Origin: Glycomyces xiaoerkulensis
Lineage (GTDB): Bacteria; Actinomycetota; Actinomycetes; Mycobacteriales; Micromonosporaceae
Assembly (NCBI RefSeq): GCF_002798405.1
Contig: NZ_PGGV01000007.1
Location: forward strand, 1-64,000
DNA length: 64,000 bases
Direction of reading: 5' to 3'
Part shown: one piece after another, positions 52,728-61,885 of the stretch
Layout of the letters: every line of letters starts with the position of its first letter
Position numbering within the stretch: the stretch's first letter is position 1
Position numbers and translations under genes: made by a program
Notes under the pieces: generated by a model
Seen by the model: the letters and a program-made list of their open reading frames with translations, nothing else
Database searches by the model: none
What the model was told of the DNA's origin: nothing

Positions 52728-53366
52728 GTGACCGGAGTCCGCACCCGCTTCCTCCACACCGCCGAGGTCGCCGCCGGCCTCCTGGCCGAACCCGACCTCG
52801 CCGACGCCTGGGACGAGCAGTCCGCCCTCGAGGCGTTCACCGTCGGCGGCCTCGCCGCCCACCTGGCCTCCCAGATCACCACCGCCGCCGAAGCGCTCGA
52901 GGCCGACCACACCGGCAAGGAGGTGATCGGCCTGTACGACCACTACGACCGCGCCGCCTGGCTGGCCGCCGACATCGCCGGCGAAGCCAACACCCGCATC
53001 CGCGACCGGAGCGAGCAGGCCGCCGAAGCCGGCCCGGCCGCGGTCGCGGCCGAGGCCGACCGAACCCTGGCCGACCTCCGCCGGCGACTGCCCGACCTCG
53101 GCGCCGAGGCGATCGGAGGCAACCCCGCCTGGCCGTACACCACCAGCTACGACCACTTCCTGACCACCCGCATCATGGAGCTCGTCGTCCACGCCGACGA
53201 CCTCGCCGTCTCACTGGGCATCGCCACCCCCGAGTTCGACGAGGACGCCTTCGCGGCCGCCGCGGCCGTCCTCACCCGCCTGTCGGCCCGCCGCCACGGC
53301 CAGTCGGCGCTGGTGCGGGCCCTGGCCCGCGCCGAACGCGCCCCCGTCGACATCACCGCCCTGTGA
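52728..53366 (+). CDS. Maleylpyruvate isomerase N-terminal/DinB-like protein
   Basis: A 212-residue four-helix-bundle protein of the DinB/mycothiol-dependent maleylpyruvate isomerase group. Metal-binding histidines probably include GGLAAHLASQ and ELVVHADDLAV, the usual placement. Many family members are mycothiol-dependent transferases, fitting an actinobacterium. The substrate is unknown. The GTG at 52728 has GGAAGG 9 nt upstream; the gene follows the secreted protein after 16 bases and may share its transcript. Confidence 0.85.
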   Translation: MTGVRTRFLHTAEVAAGLLAEPDLADAWDEQSALEAFTVGGLAAHLASQITTAAEALEADHTGKEVIGLYDHYDRAAWLAADIAGEANTRIRDRSEQAAEAGPAAVAAEADRTLADLRRRLPDLGAEAIGGNPAWPYTTSYDHFLTTRIMELVVHADDLAVSLGIATPEFDEDAFAAAAAVLTRLSARRHGQSALVRALARAERAPVDITAL

Positions 53367-53424
53367 ACGGGCCGGACCGATCGTGCGCAACGGACACCCG
53401 CAGCCGCTCAGGTAAAGTCGCCGG

Positions 53425-53868
53425 ATGGTCTCGCCACCTCCGACCAGCGGCCGCCGCGCGGCCATCGCCGCGGTCTGGCTCACCGCCACCTTCGCCGGCC
53501 TCGTCGGCGCCGTCTGGGCGGTCGGCTGGGCCCTGTCAGGCGGCAGCACCCCCAGCCTGACCACCGTCGCCGGCGCCACCCACCTGCGCTACCCCGACTC
53601 GACCGAAGTGGTCGAAGCCGACCTGGCCGAACTCCACACCCCCACCACCGGCGCCCGCGCCGAAGTCACCGTCGCCGTCCCCACCGCCGACTTCGGCGCC
53701 TTCATCGCCGACAACGACATGGACGCCCCACTGCTGTCGGGCACCACCCCCGCCGGCGCCGCCACCGGCATCATCCCCGGCGGCTGCACCCGCGAGGTCT
53801 GCTACGCGGCCACCTTCATCGTCGACGACGACACCGTCACCGTCGAACTCCACCTGACCGTCCTCTAA
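53425..53868 (+). CDS. Small membrane-anchored exported protein
   Basis: A 147-residue protein with one hydrophobic helix (about 13-38) and an outer domain of about 105 residues carrying one CTREVC pair that could form a disulphide. Beta-strand pattern predominates (AEVTVAVPTADFGAFI, ATFIVDDDTVTVELHLTVL). No family is recognised. ATG at 53425 follows TAAAGT (53413-53418) by 6 nt. The stop interlocks with the ogt stop (CTAA, 53865-53868). Confidence 0.75.
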   Translation: MVSPPPTSGRRAAIAAVWLTATFAGLVGAVWAVGWALSGGSTPSLTTVAGATHLRYPDSTEVVEADLAELHTPTTGARAEVTVAVPTADFGAFIADNDMDAPLLSGTTPAGAATGIIPGGCTREVCYAATFIVDDDTVTVELHLTVL

Positions 53869-54353
53869 GCCGCGAACAGGCCCACCTCGCCCCGCTCCAG
53901 CGCCAGCAGCCGCTCCTTGCGCCACAGCCCGCCGGCATAGCCGGTCAGCCTCCCGTCCGCGCCGATCACCCGATGGCACGGCACGATGATCGCGATCGGA
54001 TTCGACCCGTTCGCTAGACCCACCGCCCGCACCGCCGACCGGTTCCCGATCCGGTCGGCGATATCGGTGTACGACACCGTCGACCCGTACGGCACCTCGC
54101 GCAGCGCCGACCACACCCGATGCTGGAACGCCGTCCCGTCGGCGGCCAGCGGCAGATCGAACCGGCGCAGCCGGCCGGCGAAATACGCCTCCAACTGGCC
54201 TCCCGCCTCCTCCAGCAGGCCGGTCGACTCCCGCGGCCCCCATGCCGGGTCGGTCCGGTCGGCGGCCAGATGCAGCCCGGCCACCCCCGCCTCGGTCGCG
54301 GTCACCGCGATCGGCCCGATCGGCGAATCCATCCTGATATGCCTGGTCTCCAT
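53865..54353 (-). CDS. ogt: Methylated-DNA-protein-cysteine S-methyltransferase Ogt
   Basis: A 162-residue suicide enzyme that takes methyl groups from O6-methylguanine in DNA. The active-site motif IIVPCHRVIGADGRLTGYAGG gives the acceptor cysteine at about C128; RAVGLANGSNP is the DNA-binding helix-loop. The N-terminal domain is of the usual size. ATG at 54353 has AGGAG 7 nt upstream and lies 4 bases after the ada-alkA stop, so both are made from one transcript as a two-gene alkylation-repair unit. Confidence 0.96.
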   Translation of the reverse strand: METRHIRMDSPIGPIAVTATEAGVAGLHLAADRTDPAWGPRESTGLLEEAGGQLEAYFAGRLRRFDLPLAADGTAFQHRVWSALREVPYGSTVSYTDIADRIGNRSAVRAVGLANGSNPIAIIVPCHRVIGADGRLTGYAGGLWRKERLLALERGEVGLFAA

Positions 54354-54357
54354 CGAT

Positions 54358-55845
54358 TCACTCCTTCAACTGCCGGGGCAACCGGTCCGCCGGATGCCCG
54401 TCCGAAGCCCACAGGTACTGCGCCGCATACGCCCGCCACGGCCGCCACGACTCGGCGGCCGCCGCCAGCGCCCCCGGCCCGGTCGGCAGCCCCAGCTCGG
54501 CCGCGCCCCGGACCAGCCCCAGATCCGAGACCGGGAACGCGTCCGGGTCGCCCAGGGCGCGCATGGCGATCATCTCCACCGTCCACGGGCCGATCCCCGG
54601 CAGGCGGGCCAGGGCCGCCCGCTCCCGCTCCCAGTCGGCGCCCGGCCCCAGGTCGATCCGCCCCTCGGCCAGCGCCTCGGCCAGGGCCAGCAGCGTCCGG
54701 CCGCGGGAGGCCGGCATCGGCAGGGCCGCCGGGTCGGCCGCGGCCAGCGCGGCCGGGGTGGGGAAGAGCCGGTCGAGGCCGCCTTCGGGGTCGGTGATCG
54801 CCTCGCCCAGAGTGCGGGCGAGGCCGGCGGCGACGGTGGCGGCCGAGGCGGTCGAGATCTGCTGGCCGATGACGGCGCGGAGGGCGTATTCGGCGCCGTC
54901 GGGCCGGCGGGGGACGCGGCGGCCCGGGGTCCGCTTGGCGGCGGGGCCGAGCGCGGGGTCGGCCTCGAGGGCCTCGGCGGCGGCGACCGGGTCGGCGTCG
55001 AGGTCGAGGGTGCGGCGGCAGGCGGCGACGGCGGCGGTGAGGTCGCGCAGGTCGGTCAGGTGCAGGCGGGCGGCGATGTGGTCGTCGGCGGGGGTGAGGG
55101 CGGCGATGGCCGGGCCGTGGGGGAGGCGGAGGGTGCGGCGGTAGGTGCGGTGGCGGTGTTGTTCGATGCCGTCGGCGGCCGCGGCGGCGAGGTGGTCGAA
55201 GAGGTGGTTCGGTTCGAACGGTCGGCGGTAGGCCAGGCGGAGGCGGATGGGGCCGTCCGGGGCGGGGGCGGTCCGGCCGTGGGCGCGGCGGCGGAGGTCG
55301 GTGGGGGCGCAGGCGAAGATGTCGGCGATGGTGCGGTTGAAGGCGCGGAGGGAGGCGAATCCGGCTGCGAAGGCGATCCGGCTCATGTCGAGGTCGGTCG
55401 ATTCGATGAGGAGTCGGGCGGTCTGGGCGCGTCCGGCGCGGGCCAGGGCGGCCGGTCCGGCGCCGACTTCGGCGGTGAGGAGTCGTTCGAGTTGGCGCAG
55501 GGAGTAGCCGAGTCGGTCGGCCAGGCCGGTGGCGCCGTGGCGGTCGACGACGCCTTCGCCGATGAGGCGCATGGCTCGGGCGCACAGGTCGGAGCGGTGG
55601 TTCCATTCGGGGGAGCCGGGGGCGGCGTCGGGGCGGCAGCGTTTGCAGGCCCGGTAGCCGGCTGCTTGGGCGGCGGCGGCCGAGGGGTAGAAGCGCATGT
55701 GGCGGGGTTTGGGTTTGACCGCCGGGCAGGAGGGGCGGCAGTAGATGCCGGTGGTGGTGACCGCCAGGTACACCCAGCCGTCGAAGCGGGCGTCGCGTCC
55801 GGCGACGGCGGCGGTGAGCCGGTCGGTGTCGAGGTGCATGTGCAC
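54358..55845 (-). CDS. alkA: Ada-type regulator fused to 3-methyladenine DNA glycosylase (AdaA-AlkA)
   Basis: A 495-residue fusion of three parts: the Ada zinc domain (about 1-80; Cys in TGIYCRPSCPAVK and YRACKRCRPD), which takes methyl groups from DNA phosphates; an AraC-type helix-turn-helix (about 85-185); and an AlkA glycosylase (about 195-490), with the helix-hairpin-helix LARLPGIGPWTVEMIAMRALGD and its catalytic Asp nearby. The protein can thus sense methylation, activate genes and remove alkylated bases. Start GTG 55845 or ATG 55839; neither has a ribosome site. The tyrosine recombinase lies 44 bases upstream on the same strand. Confidence 0.94.
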   Translation of the reverse strand: MHMHLDTDRLTAAVAGRDARFDGWVYLAVTTTGIYCRPSCPAVKPKPRHMRFYPSAAAAQAAGYRACKRCRPDAAPGSPEWNHRSDLCARAMRLIGEGVVDRHGATGLADRLGYSLRQLERLLTAEVGAGPAALARAGRAQTARLLIESTDLDMSRIAFAAGFASLRAFNRTIADIFACAPTDLRRRAHGRTAPAPDGPIRLRLAYRRPFEPNHLFDHLAAAAADGIEQHRHRTYRRTLRLPHGPAIAALTPADDHIAARLHLTDLRDLTAAVAACRRTLDLDADPVAAAEALEADPALGPAAKRTPGRRVPRRPDGAEYALRAVIGQQISTASAATVAAGLARTLGEAITDPEGGLDRLFPTPAALAAADPAALPMPASRGRTLLALAEALAEGRIDLGPGADWERERAALARLPGIGPWTVEMIAMRALGDPDAFPVSDLGLVRGAAELGLPTGPGALAAAAESWRPWRAYAAQYLWASDGHPADRLPRQLKE

Positions 55846-55889
55846 AAGCGTGCCCGGCGGTTGCGACGGCGGCTAGCCGGAATGCGACG

Positions 55890-56867
55890 TCACGGTTCGG
55901 GGAGGTTGAGGCGGTCGACCGCGTCGCGGCTGCGGCGGGCCGGGCGGCGGTCGTAGCGGGCGGTGGTGGCCGGGGAGGCGTGGCCGACCAGGGATTGGGT
56001 GATGGCCAGGTCGACGCCGGCGTCGAGGAGTTCGCCGATGAAGGTGCGGCGGAAGTCGTGGGGGGTGTGGCGGCGCTGTCCGGCTTCGACCAGTCGTTTG
56101 GTGAGCAGGTCGGCGATGGCTTGGCCGGTCATGCCGGCCAGTCGGTTGCCGTTGCGGCGCAGTCGTCCGGCTTTGTTGACCGGGCAGAACAGGGCGCCGG
56201 GGCCGGTGCCGCGGGCGGCCGTCCAGCGGTCGAGGCGTTCGCGGGCGCCTTCGGTGAGGTAGACGGCGCGTTCTTTGTTGCCTTTGCCGATGATGCGGAT
56301 GGCCCGTTCGGTCGGGTCGTAGTCGCTCAGGCGCATGGCGGCGATCTCGGAGCGGCGGCAGCCGGTGGAGTAGAGGGTGGCCAGGACCGCGGCGTCGCGG
56401 GCGCCGGCGGGGGTGGGGTCGATGTCGCAGGCGTAGAGGGCGGCGCCGAGGGCGTCGGCGTCGACCGCCGAGCCGGTCGGGAGGCGTCCGGCTCTGACGG
56501 GGGCGATGTCGCAGGCGCGCTGGTAGTCTTCGGCCGCCATCAGGTCGAGCCGCCAGGCTTCTTTGAGGACGCGGCGGAGGGCGGCGAGGTGTTTGTTGAT
56601 GTAGGCGCCGGACCAGCCGCGGTCGAGCATGGCCGCGCGGAGGCCGGCGGTGTGCTGGTAGCGCAGCAGGTGCCAGGGTTGGCCTTCGCCGGTGGTGTCG
56701 GGGTCGTCGGCGAGGAGGGCGGCGATGCGGTCGAGGCAGCCGCGCATGGTGCGCCTGGATTCGGCCGAGCCGAGGGAGTCGAGGTAGATCCGGTAGGGGT
56801 CGGCGGCGGGGCCGGCCGGCGCCGGGTGGGCCTGCCAGTCGGGTGCGGCGATCTCGGTGGGCGGCAT
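55890..56867 (-). CDS. Tyrosine recombinase/integrase
   Basis: A 325-residue site-specific recombinase. The N-terminal SAM-like core-binding domain (about 20-120) is followed by the catalytic domain with the arginine of TGCRRSEIAAMRL, the lysine near GKGNKERAVYL, HDFRR (His and second Arg), GHASPATTARYDRR (His and nucleophile Tyr). ATG at 56867 is chosen from four possible starts, because TATGGT (56875-56880) lies 7 nt upstream and GGGAGG just before. No tRNA, att site or phage gene is nearby, so it resembles a resident XerC/D-like enzyme more than a prophage integrase. Confidence 0.9.
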   Translation of the reverse strand: MPPTEIAAPDWQAHPAPAGPAADPYRIYLDSLGSAESRRTMRGCLDRIAALLADDPDTTGEGQPWHLLRYQHTAGLRAAMLDRGWSGAYINKHLAALRRVLKEAWRLDLMAAEDYQRACDIAPVRAGRLPTGSAVDADALGAALYACDIDPTPAGARDAAVLATLYSTGCRRSEIAAMRLSDYDPTERAIRIIGKGNKERAVYLTEGARERLDRWTAARGTGPGALFCPVNKAGRLRRNGNRLAGMTGQAIADLLTKRLVEAGQRRHTPHDFRRTFIGELLDAGVDLAITQSLVGHASPATTARYDRRPARRSRDAVDRLNLPEP

Positions 56868-56958
56868 GCCTCCCACCATAGTCGCCGGTGGCGGTGTTGC
56901 GGCCCGGATGGGGCGGGCCCGGTGAACGGGATCGGCGGTCATGGCAGGATCGGTAGGC

Positions 56959-57378
56959 ATGGGCGCTGACTTTCACACCAAGGTGCTGCAGGTGCCGAGC
57001 GGGCATCGGGAGACGGTCGTGGACTTGACCGGCGAGTGCGGTTCGTTCTTGCGGGCGGCCGGGGCCGGCGACGGGCTGTTGAACGTGTTCGTGCCGCACG
57101 CGACGGCGGGGGTGGCGGTGATCGAGACCGGGGCCGGGTCCGAGGAGGACCTGCTGGCGGCGATGGCCGACCTGCTGCCGCGCGATGAGCGGTGGCGGCA
57201 CCGGCACGGTTCGCCCGGGCACGGGCGGGACCACGTCCTGCCGGCGCTGGTGGCGCCGCATGCGACGGTGCCGGTGGTGGCCGGTCGGGCGGCGTTGGGC
57301 ACGTGGCAGTCGATCTGCCTGGTCGACACCAACCGCGACAATCCCGACCGGACGGTCCGGCTGACGTTCCTGGGTTAG
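56959..57378 (+). CDS. YjbQ family protein (UPF0047)
   Basis: A 139-residue protein of the YjbQ family, some of which show weak thiamine-phosphate-synthase activity. Motifs: VFVPHATAGVAVIE, RHGSPGHGRDHVLPALVAPH, ALGTWQSICLVDTN; the conserved histidines probably form a metal site. ATG at 56959 has CAGGAT (56945-56950) 8 nt upstream. It is divergent from the recombinase gene. Confidence 0.93.
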   Translation: MGADFHTKVLQVPSGHRETVVDLTGECGSFLRAAGAGDGLLNVFVPHATAGVAVIETGAGSEEDLLAAMADLLPRDERWRHRHGSPGHGRDHVLPALVAPHATVPVVAGRAALGTWQSICLVDTNRDNPDRTVRLTFLG

Positions 57379-57419
57379 TTCGTCCGCCGTCCGTCACCGC
57401 GACTATCACCGAGGAATCC

Positions 57420-58640
57420 ATGCGACGCACTACCGTCCGGCTCCACATCGCCAATGCCATGCTGGCTCCCTCGCTGCGTCGGCGGCGCGACCATGCGGCG
57501 GTGTTCGACCGCATGTTCCGGGCCGCCCGCGACGCCGGCGAACCGGTCGTCCTGTCCGATGAGGACACGGCTGCTTTCGACGACCTGCGGGTCCTGCTGG
57601 GTTGCTTCGCCGAGCTCGACGGCCTGTCGGGGATCGGCTGGGCGGGCGCGAAGGACCTGGTGAAGGCCCGGATCGAGAACCGGTTCCAGGTGCGGCGGCT
57701 CCAGGCGGCCCACCCCGCGATCGAGGCCGAGCCGATCGAGCGGCCGATCTTCGTGGTCGGGCTGCCGCGGACGGCCACGACGCTGACCCACCGCATCCTG
57801 GCCCGCGCCACCGGGTGCCGGGGACCGAAGCTGTGGGAGATGTACAACCTGGGGACGGCGGCCGACGAGGCCACCCGCAGCGAGTGGATCCGGGCCACCC
57901 AGAAGCGGATCGACCAGGTCCTGGACGTCAGCCCGGACTGGGACGTGATCCATCCGGTGGCGGCCGACGCCGAGGAGGAGGACTACTTCCTCAAAGACCA
58001 TTCGGCGATGCACTGCGCGGCGGCGCCGATGTGGGACTACCTGGAGTTTCTCCGCACGCATGATTTCCGGGCCGACTACCGGTTCCTCAAGGAGGCCCTC
58101 CAGGTGCTGTCGTACGGGCGGCGGCCGGCCCGCTGGGTGCTCAAGCACCCGGGGAACCTGTTCAGCATCGAGGCGATCGGCCAGGTGTTCCCCGACGCGC
58201 AGATCGTGTGGACCCACCGGGCCCCCGACACGGTGATGGGGTCGATGTGCTCGATGGCCGAGAGCCTGCACCGACTGTACCTGAAGCCGGGGCGGGTCGA
58301 CCTGGACGAGATCGGCCGGATGTGGCTGCAGTTGCTGGCCGACGGGGTCGCCGACGCGCGGCGGCAGCGCACCCGCATGGACCGGGGCGCGATCCGGGAC
58401 GTGGGCTACCACTGGCTGATGTCGGACCCGCAGACGTTCGTGCCCGAACTGTTCGCCCAGTTGGACCTGGAGTGGACCGTGGCCGACAAGGACCGCTTGG
58501 AGGCGGCGCTGGCGCGGCCGGTCGACCAGCGCCGCCACGAGTACACCCTGGCCCGGTACGGGCTCGACCACGACGCGGTCGAGCGGGCCTTCGGCGACTA
58601 CTTCGACTTCGTGACCGGGCTGAACCAGCGCCGACGCTAG
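57420..58640 (+). CDS. Sulfotransferase family protein
   Basis: A 406-residue PAPS-type sulfotransferase. The phosphosulfate-binding loop is PIFVVGLPRTATTLTHRIL (about 115-133); WVLKHPGNLFSIEAIGQVFPDAQIVWTHRAPDTVMGSM is the 3'-phosphate-binding segment. Bacterial members sulfate lipids, glycans or small metabolites; the substrate cannot be deduced. GAGGA precedes the ATG at 57420 by 4-5 nt. The frame is open upstream inside the YjbQ gene, but homology starts here. Confidence 0.9.
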   Translation: MRRTTVRLHIANAMLAPSLRRRRDHAAVFDRMFRAARDAGEPVVLSDEDTAAFDDLRVLLGCFAELDGLSGIGWAGAKDLVKARIENRFQVRRLQAAHPAIEAEPIERPIFVVGLPRTATTLTHRILARATGCRGPKLWEMYNLGTAADEATRSEWIRATQKRIDQVLDVSPDWDVIHPVAADAEEEDYFLKDHSAMHCAAAPMWDYLEFLRTHDFRADYRFLKEALQVLSYGRRPARWVLKHPGNLFSIEAIGQVFPDAQIVWTHRAPDTVMGSMCSMAESLHRLYLKPGRVDLDEIGRMWLQLLADGVADARRQRTRMDRGAIRDVGYHWLMSDPQTFVPELFAQLDLEWTVADKDRLEAALARPVDQRRHEYTLARYGLDHDAVERAFGDYFDFVTGLNQRRR

Positions 58641-58667
58641 TCGGGGCCGGGCTCTATCCTTGAGGGC

Positions 58668-59048
58668 GTGGTGACAGAGGCGGAAACGGCCGGCCGGTAC
58701 CCGATCGGCGAATGCGCTCGCCGGTCGGGGTTCTCGATGGACACCCTCCGCTACTACGAGCGGATCGGCCTGATCGACGGCATCGAGCGCACCCGCACCG
58801 GGCAGCGTCGCTTCACCGACGCGCACCTGGCGTGGCTCGGCACGCTCAAGTGCCTGCGCGACACCGGCATGCCGATCGAGCAGATGTGCCGGTTCGCCGA
58901 CCTGGTGCGCCAGGGCGAGTCGACCACGGCCGAGCGGATCGCGCTGCTGGAGGCCCACAAGACGGCCGTGGACGAACGCATCGCCGACTTCGAGGCCAAA
59001 CGGCGCTACCTGGTCGGCAAAATCGACTACTACCGGTCGGAGCCGTAG
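58668..59048 (+). CDS. MerR-family transcriptional regulator
   Basis: A 126-residue regulator: MerR winged helix (about 10-75, YPIGECARRSGFSMDTLRYYERIGLI) and a dimerisation coiled coil (about 85-120). It has two cysteines in the coil region (about C62 and C74) but no CxxC metal loop, so it is closer to the aldehyde/nitrosative-stress type than to metal sensors. GTG at 58668 follows TATCCT (58655-58660) by 7 nt, so it is predicted leaderless. Targets are unknown. Confidence 0.92.
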   Translation: MVTEAETAGRYPIGECARRSGFSMDTLRYYERIGLIDGIERTRTGQRRFTDAHLAWLGTLKCLRDTGMPIEQMCRFADLVRQGESTTAERIALLEAHKTAVDERIADFEAKRRYLVGKIDYYRSEP

Positions 59049-59162
59049 AACGGCTTTGACCGGTCCGGGCGGCGGTCCATACTCTGCGGCACGGATCATC
59101 GATCTCACGTCCGCCGGACCGCCGGCGATGCCTGAACCGAACGCACCCCATAGGATCGGTGC

Positions 59163-59834
59163 ATGGCCGCATCCGTTCCGCTGCTGGCGCTCCGCGCCGA
59201 GTCCGCCCGCCTCGCGGCGATCCTGCGGGGCCTGACCGACCGCCAGTGGACCGCACCGACCCGCTGCACTCCGTGGGACGCCGCCGCCCTGGTAGCCCAC
59301 ATCACCATGACGCTCGAGCGCCTCGGCCCGATGCTCGATGCCGACCCGCCGGCGCGAGCCGAAGTGGACGCCGCCGGATACTACCGGCCCGACCACCGGT
59401 ACGCCCCGGAGACCAACGCGATCCGCATCGACGCCGCCGCCGAGCGCGCCGCCGCCGGGCCGGCGGCGCTGACCGCGGCGTTCGACCGGACCCGGTCCCA
59501 GGTCGCCGGCCGGTGCGCCCGCGAACCGGCCGGGCGGACGGTGACCACCCGGCACGGCGACCCGATGACCCTCGCGGACTTCCTGACCACTCGCGTGGTC
59601 GAAGTCGCCGTCCACGGCATCGACCTGGCCGACGCGGTCGGACTGCCGCGCTGGACGACCGCCCCGGCCGCCGGAGTCGTGGCCGACCTCCTGCTCGGCG
59701 ACGGCGACCGGCTCGACCGGCTCGGCTGGAACCCGGTCGGATTCATCGCCAAGGCCACCGGCCGCGAGGCCATGACCGACGCCGAACGAGCCGAGGCCGA
59801 GCGGCTCGGCCTCACCCCTCTCACGCTCGGCTAG
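59163..59834 (+). CDS. Maleylpyruvate isomerase/mycothiol-dependent DinB-like protein
   Basis: A 223-residue member of the maleylpyruvate-isomerase N-terminal family, with LRGLTDRQWTAPTRCTPWDAAALVAHITMTLERL at the front and the second histidine motif VVEVAVHGIDLADAVG. The expected metal ligands are the histidines of AHIT and VHGID. It is the second such protein in the window. ATG at 59163 follows TAGGAT (59151-59156) by 6 nt. The stop interlocks with the HNH nuclease stop (CTAG, 59831-59834). Confidence 0.88.
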   Translation: MAASVPLLALRAESARLAAILRGLTDRQWTAPTRCTPWDAAALVAHITMTLERLGPMLDADPPARAEVDAAGYYRPDHRYAPETNAIRIDAAAERAAAGPAALTAAFDRTRSQVAGRCAREPAGRTVTTRHGDPMTLADFLTTRVVEVAVHGIDLADAVGLPRWTTAPAAGVVADLLLGDGDRLDRLGWNPVGFIAKATGREAMTDAERAEAERLGLTPLTLG

Positions 59835-60523
59835 CAGTCGCCGGCGTGGTCGAGCAGCGCCTCGGCCTCGGCCGGGTCCACCGTCAAGTCCCACTCGGTC
59901 TTGACCTCGACCCACGCCCACACGTAACCGCACCGCACCTGGTCGAGCGGCGGCATCCAATCGGCCGGATCCTGATCGGACTTGGACCGGTTCGACGAGG
60001 CGGTCACCGCCACCAGATGCCACGGCCGCTCCAGCGAATTGGCGTAGGACTCCCGCCGCTCGGTCGACCAACCGTGCGCCCCCGAATCCCACGCCTCCTT
60101 CAGCGGCACGAAATGATCGACGTCCAGATCACCCGCCTCGGTGACGGTCTCACCGTCGAACATCGACACCCACCGGCCGGTCATGTCCGCACCGCAGTCG
60201 GCCTCACCGAGCGATTCCGACCGGTCCTCGGCCAGCAGCGTCTCATGCCGAGCATGGCAGCCGTCGCCGTCGGCGTCGCTCCAATGCGGGAACAGGCTCC
60301 GGTCGTAACCCTCGCCGACCTCCTCGGCCACCGGCAGCGCCTCGATCAAGGCGACCAGCTCCCGGCCGGTGAACGAGGCGGTGAACGGCGCATACTCACC
60401 CAAATCACCGCCCGACCGGCCCGAACCATCCTCGACGTACTCGGTGTACACCCAATAGGCGCCGGCCACCAGCGCGGCGACGACCGCGACCGTACCGGCC
60501 AGCCGGGACTGCTTCTTGGCCAT
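59831..60523 (-). CDS. Secreted or membrane-anchored HNH-family nuclease (DUF1524-like)
   Basis: A 230-residue protein with an N-terminal hydrophobic segment (about 8-25, LAGTVAVVAALVAGAYWVY) and an extracytoplasmic domain with GDLDVDHFVPLKEAWDSG ... SNRSKSDQDPADW, the D-H ... N ... pattern of HNH endonucleases close to DUF1524. Three or four cysteines suggest disulphides. Actinobacteria export such nucleases for DNA scavenging or defence (inference). ATG at 60523; the upstream 200 bases contain a T7 tract on the minus strand near 60546 and no clear promoter. Confidence 0.88.
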   Translation of the reverse strand: MAKKQSRLAGTVAVVAALVAGAYWVYTEYVEDGSGRSGGDLGEYAPFTASFTGRELVALIEALPVAEEVGEGYDRSLFPHWSDADGDGCHARHETLLAEDRSESLGEADCGADMTGRWVSMFDGETVTEAGDLDVDHFVPLKEAWDSGAHGWSTERRESYANSLERPWHLVAVTASSNRSKSDQDPADWMPPLDQVRCGYVWAWVEVKTEWDLTVDPAEAEALLDHAGDC

Positions 60524-60739
60524 CGTCGGAATCCAGTCTCCGTCTAAAAAAAGGGGGCAGGGGCGCGCTCGGGGGAGCGAACGCAACCTAGCACGAATAC
60601 CGCCGCCGCGACAGGGCCGAAACCACCGCCCGGCGGCGACACCCGCCGACGATTCGGGCCAAGATCCGGAAAACGTCACACCAGCGCGCGAAGATGAGAA
60701 CCAGCACCGACCCACATCCCGGCAAGGAGGCCCGGAACC

Positions 60740-61885
60740 ATGGCATACCTCGTCCTCATCGGCACCCGCAAAGGCCTGTTCACCGCCACCAGCGACGACC
60801 GACGCACCTGGCGACTCGACGGCCCGGTCATCCTCGACGAAGACGGCTTCACCGCCGTCGCCGAAATCTACGCCATCGGCACCGACCCCGACACCGGACG
60901 CATCCTGGTCGGCGCCGCCACCTGGTTCGGCCCCAGCATCTGGCGCAGCGACGACTACGCCGCCACCTGGTCCGAACCGATCGAAGCGCCCATGGCCTTC
61001 CCCCAAGACCTGCCCTACCGGCCCCTCGACTTCTCCGAGACCGCCGGCATCGACCAACCCGAATCCGACCAGACCAACACCGTCAAACGCATCTGGCAAC
61101 TCACCTTCGGCCCCGGCGACCGCGTCTGGGCCGGAGTCGAACCCACCAGCCTGTGGACCAGCGACGACGGCGGCCAGACCTTCACCTTCAACCGAGCCCT
61201 GTGGGAGCACCCCGAGCACACCACCTGGGCCTCCGGCGCCGGCGGACCGGCCGTCCACACCATCGTCCCCGACCCCACCGACCCCAAGACCCAGACGGTC
61301 GCGATCTCCTCGGGCGGCATATACCAGACCCGAGACGACGGCCACTCCTGGACCGGCATCACCAAGGGCATCACCGTCGACTACGCACCCGACGAGACCC
61401 CCGACTCCGGCCAATGCATCCACAAGGTCACCCGCGGCACCGACGGCACCCTCTACACCCAAAGCCACGGACCGGCCTACCGCTCCACCCGCCCCGACGG
61501 CGGCTGGACCGACATCTCGGCGAACCTCCCCAGCAAATTCGGATTCGCCATCGTCGCCCACCCCACCGAAGCCGGCACCGTCATGGCCTGGCCGGTCACC
61601 GCCTCCATGGAACGCACCCCGCCCGACCGGCAAGTCGGCGCCTGGCGCACCGAAGACTCCGGCGACACCTGGCAGCCCTGGCACAACGGCCTGCCCACCG
61701 ACCCCTACTTCGGCGGCATCCTGCGCGACGGCGCCTGCACCGACGCCGCACCCGGCGACCCCGGCTGGTACTTCGGCACCCGCTGCGGCGACGTCTGGGC
61801 CGCCGCCGACAGCGACGGCCGGTGGCACCAGGTCGCCGCGCACCTGCCAGACGTACTGTGCGTGCGCGCGATGGAGACCGCCTGA
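60740..61885 (+). CDS. BNR/VPS10-type beta-propeller protein
   Basis: A 381-residue cytosolic protein with no signal peptide. It consists of repeated Asp-box (SxDxGxTW) units: SDDRRTW, SDDYAATW, SDDGGQTF, RDDGHSW, RPDGGW, EDSGDTW, so a six- or seven-bladed propeller. Enzymatic residues of sialidases are not evident, so it probably binds rather than cleaves. AAGGAGG lies 9 nt before the ATG at 60740. It overlaps the ThiS/MoaD-like gene by one base (TGATG), a pairing I recall from other actinobacteria. Confidence 0.9.
   Translation: MAYLVLIGTRKGLFTATSDDRRTWRLDGPVILDEDGFTAVAEIYAIGTDPDTGRILVGAATWFGPSIWRSDDYAATWSEPIEAPMAFPQDLPYRPLDFSETAGIDQPESDQTNTVKRIWQLTFGPGDRVWAGVEPTSLWTSDDGGQTFTFNRALWEHPEHTTWASGAGGPAVHTIVPDPTDPKTQTVAISSGGIYQTRDDGHSWTGITKGITVDYAPDETPDSGQCIHKVTRGTDGTLYTQSHGPAYRSTRPDGGWTDISANLPSKFGFAIVAHPTEAGTVMAWPVTASMERTPPDRQVGAWRTEDSGDTWQPWHNGLPTDPYFGGILRDGACTDAAPGDPGWYFGTRCGDVWAAADSDGRWHQVAAHLPDVLCVRAMETA

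Noticed and set aside
55890-56867. Prophage or integrative element around the tyrosine recombinase
   Set aside because: There is no tRNA, no direct repeat pair, no excisionase, replication or structural phage gene, and the flanking genes are ordinary chromosomal ones.
57375-60092. A 905-codon minus-strand frame opposite the sulfotransferase and MerR genes
   Set aside because: Antisense shadow of three well-supported plus-strand genes; composition dominated by Gly, Arg and Val.
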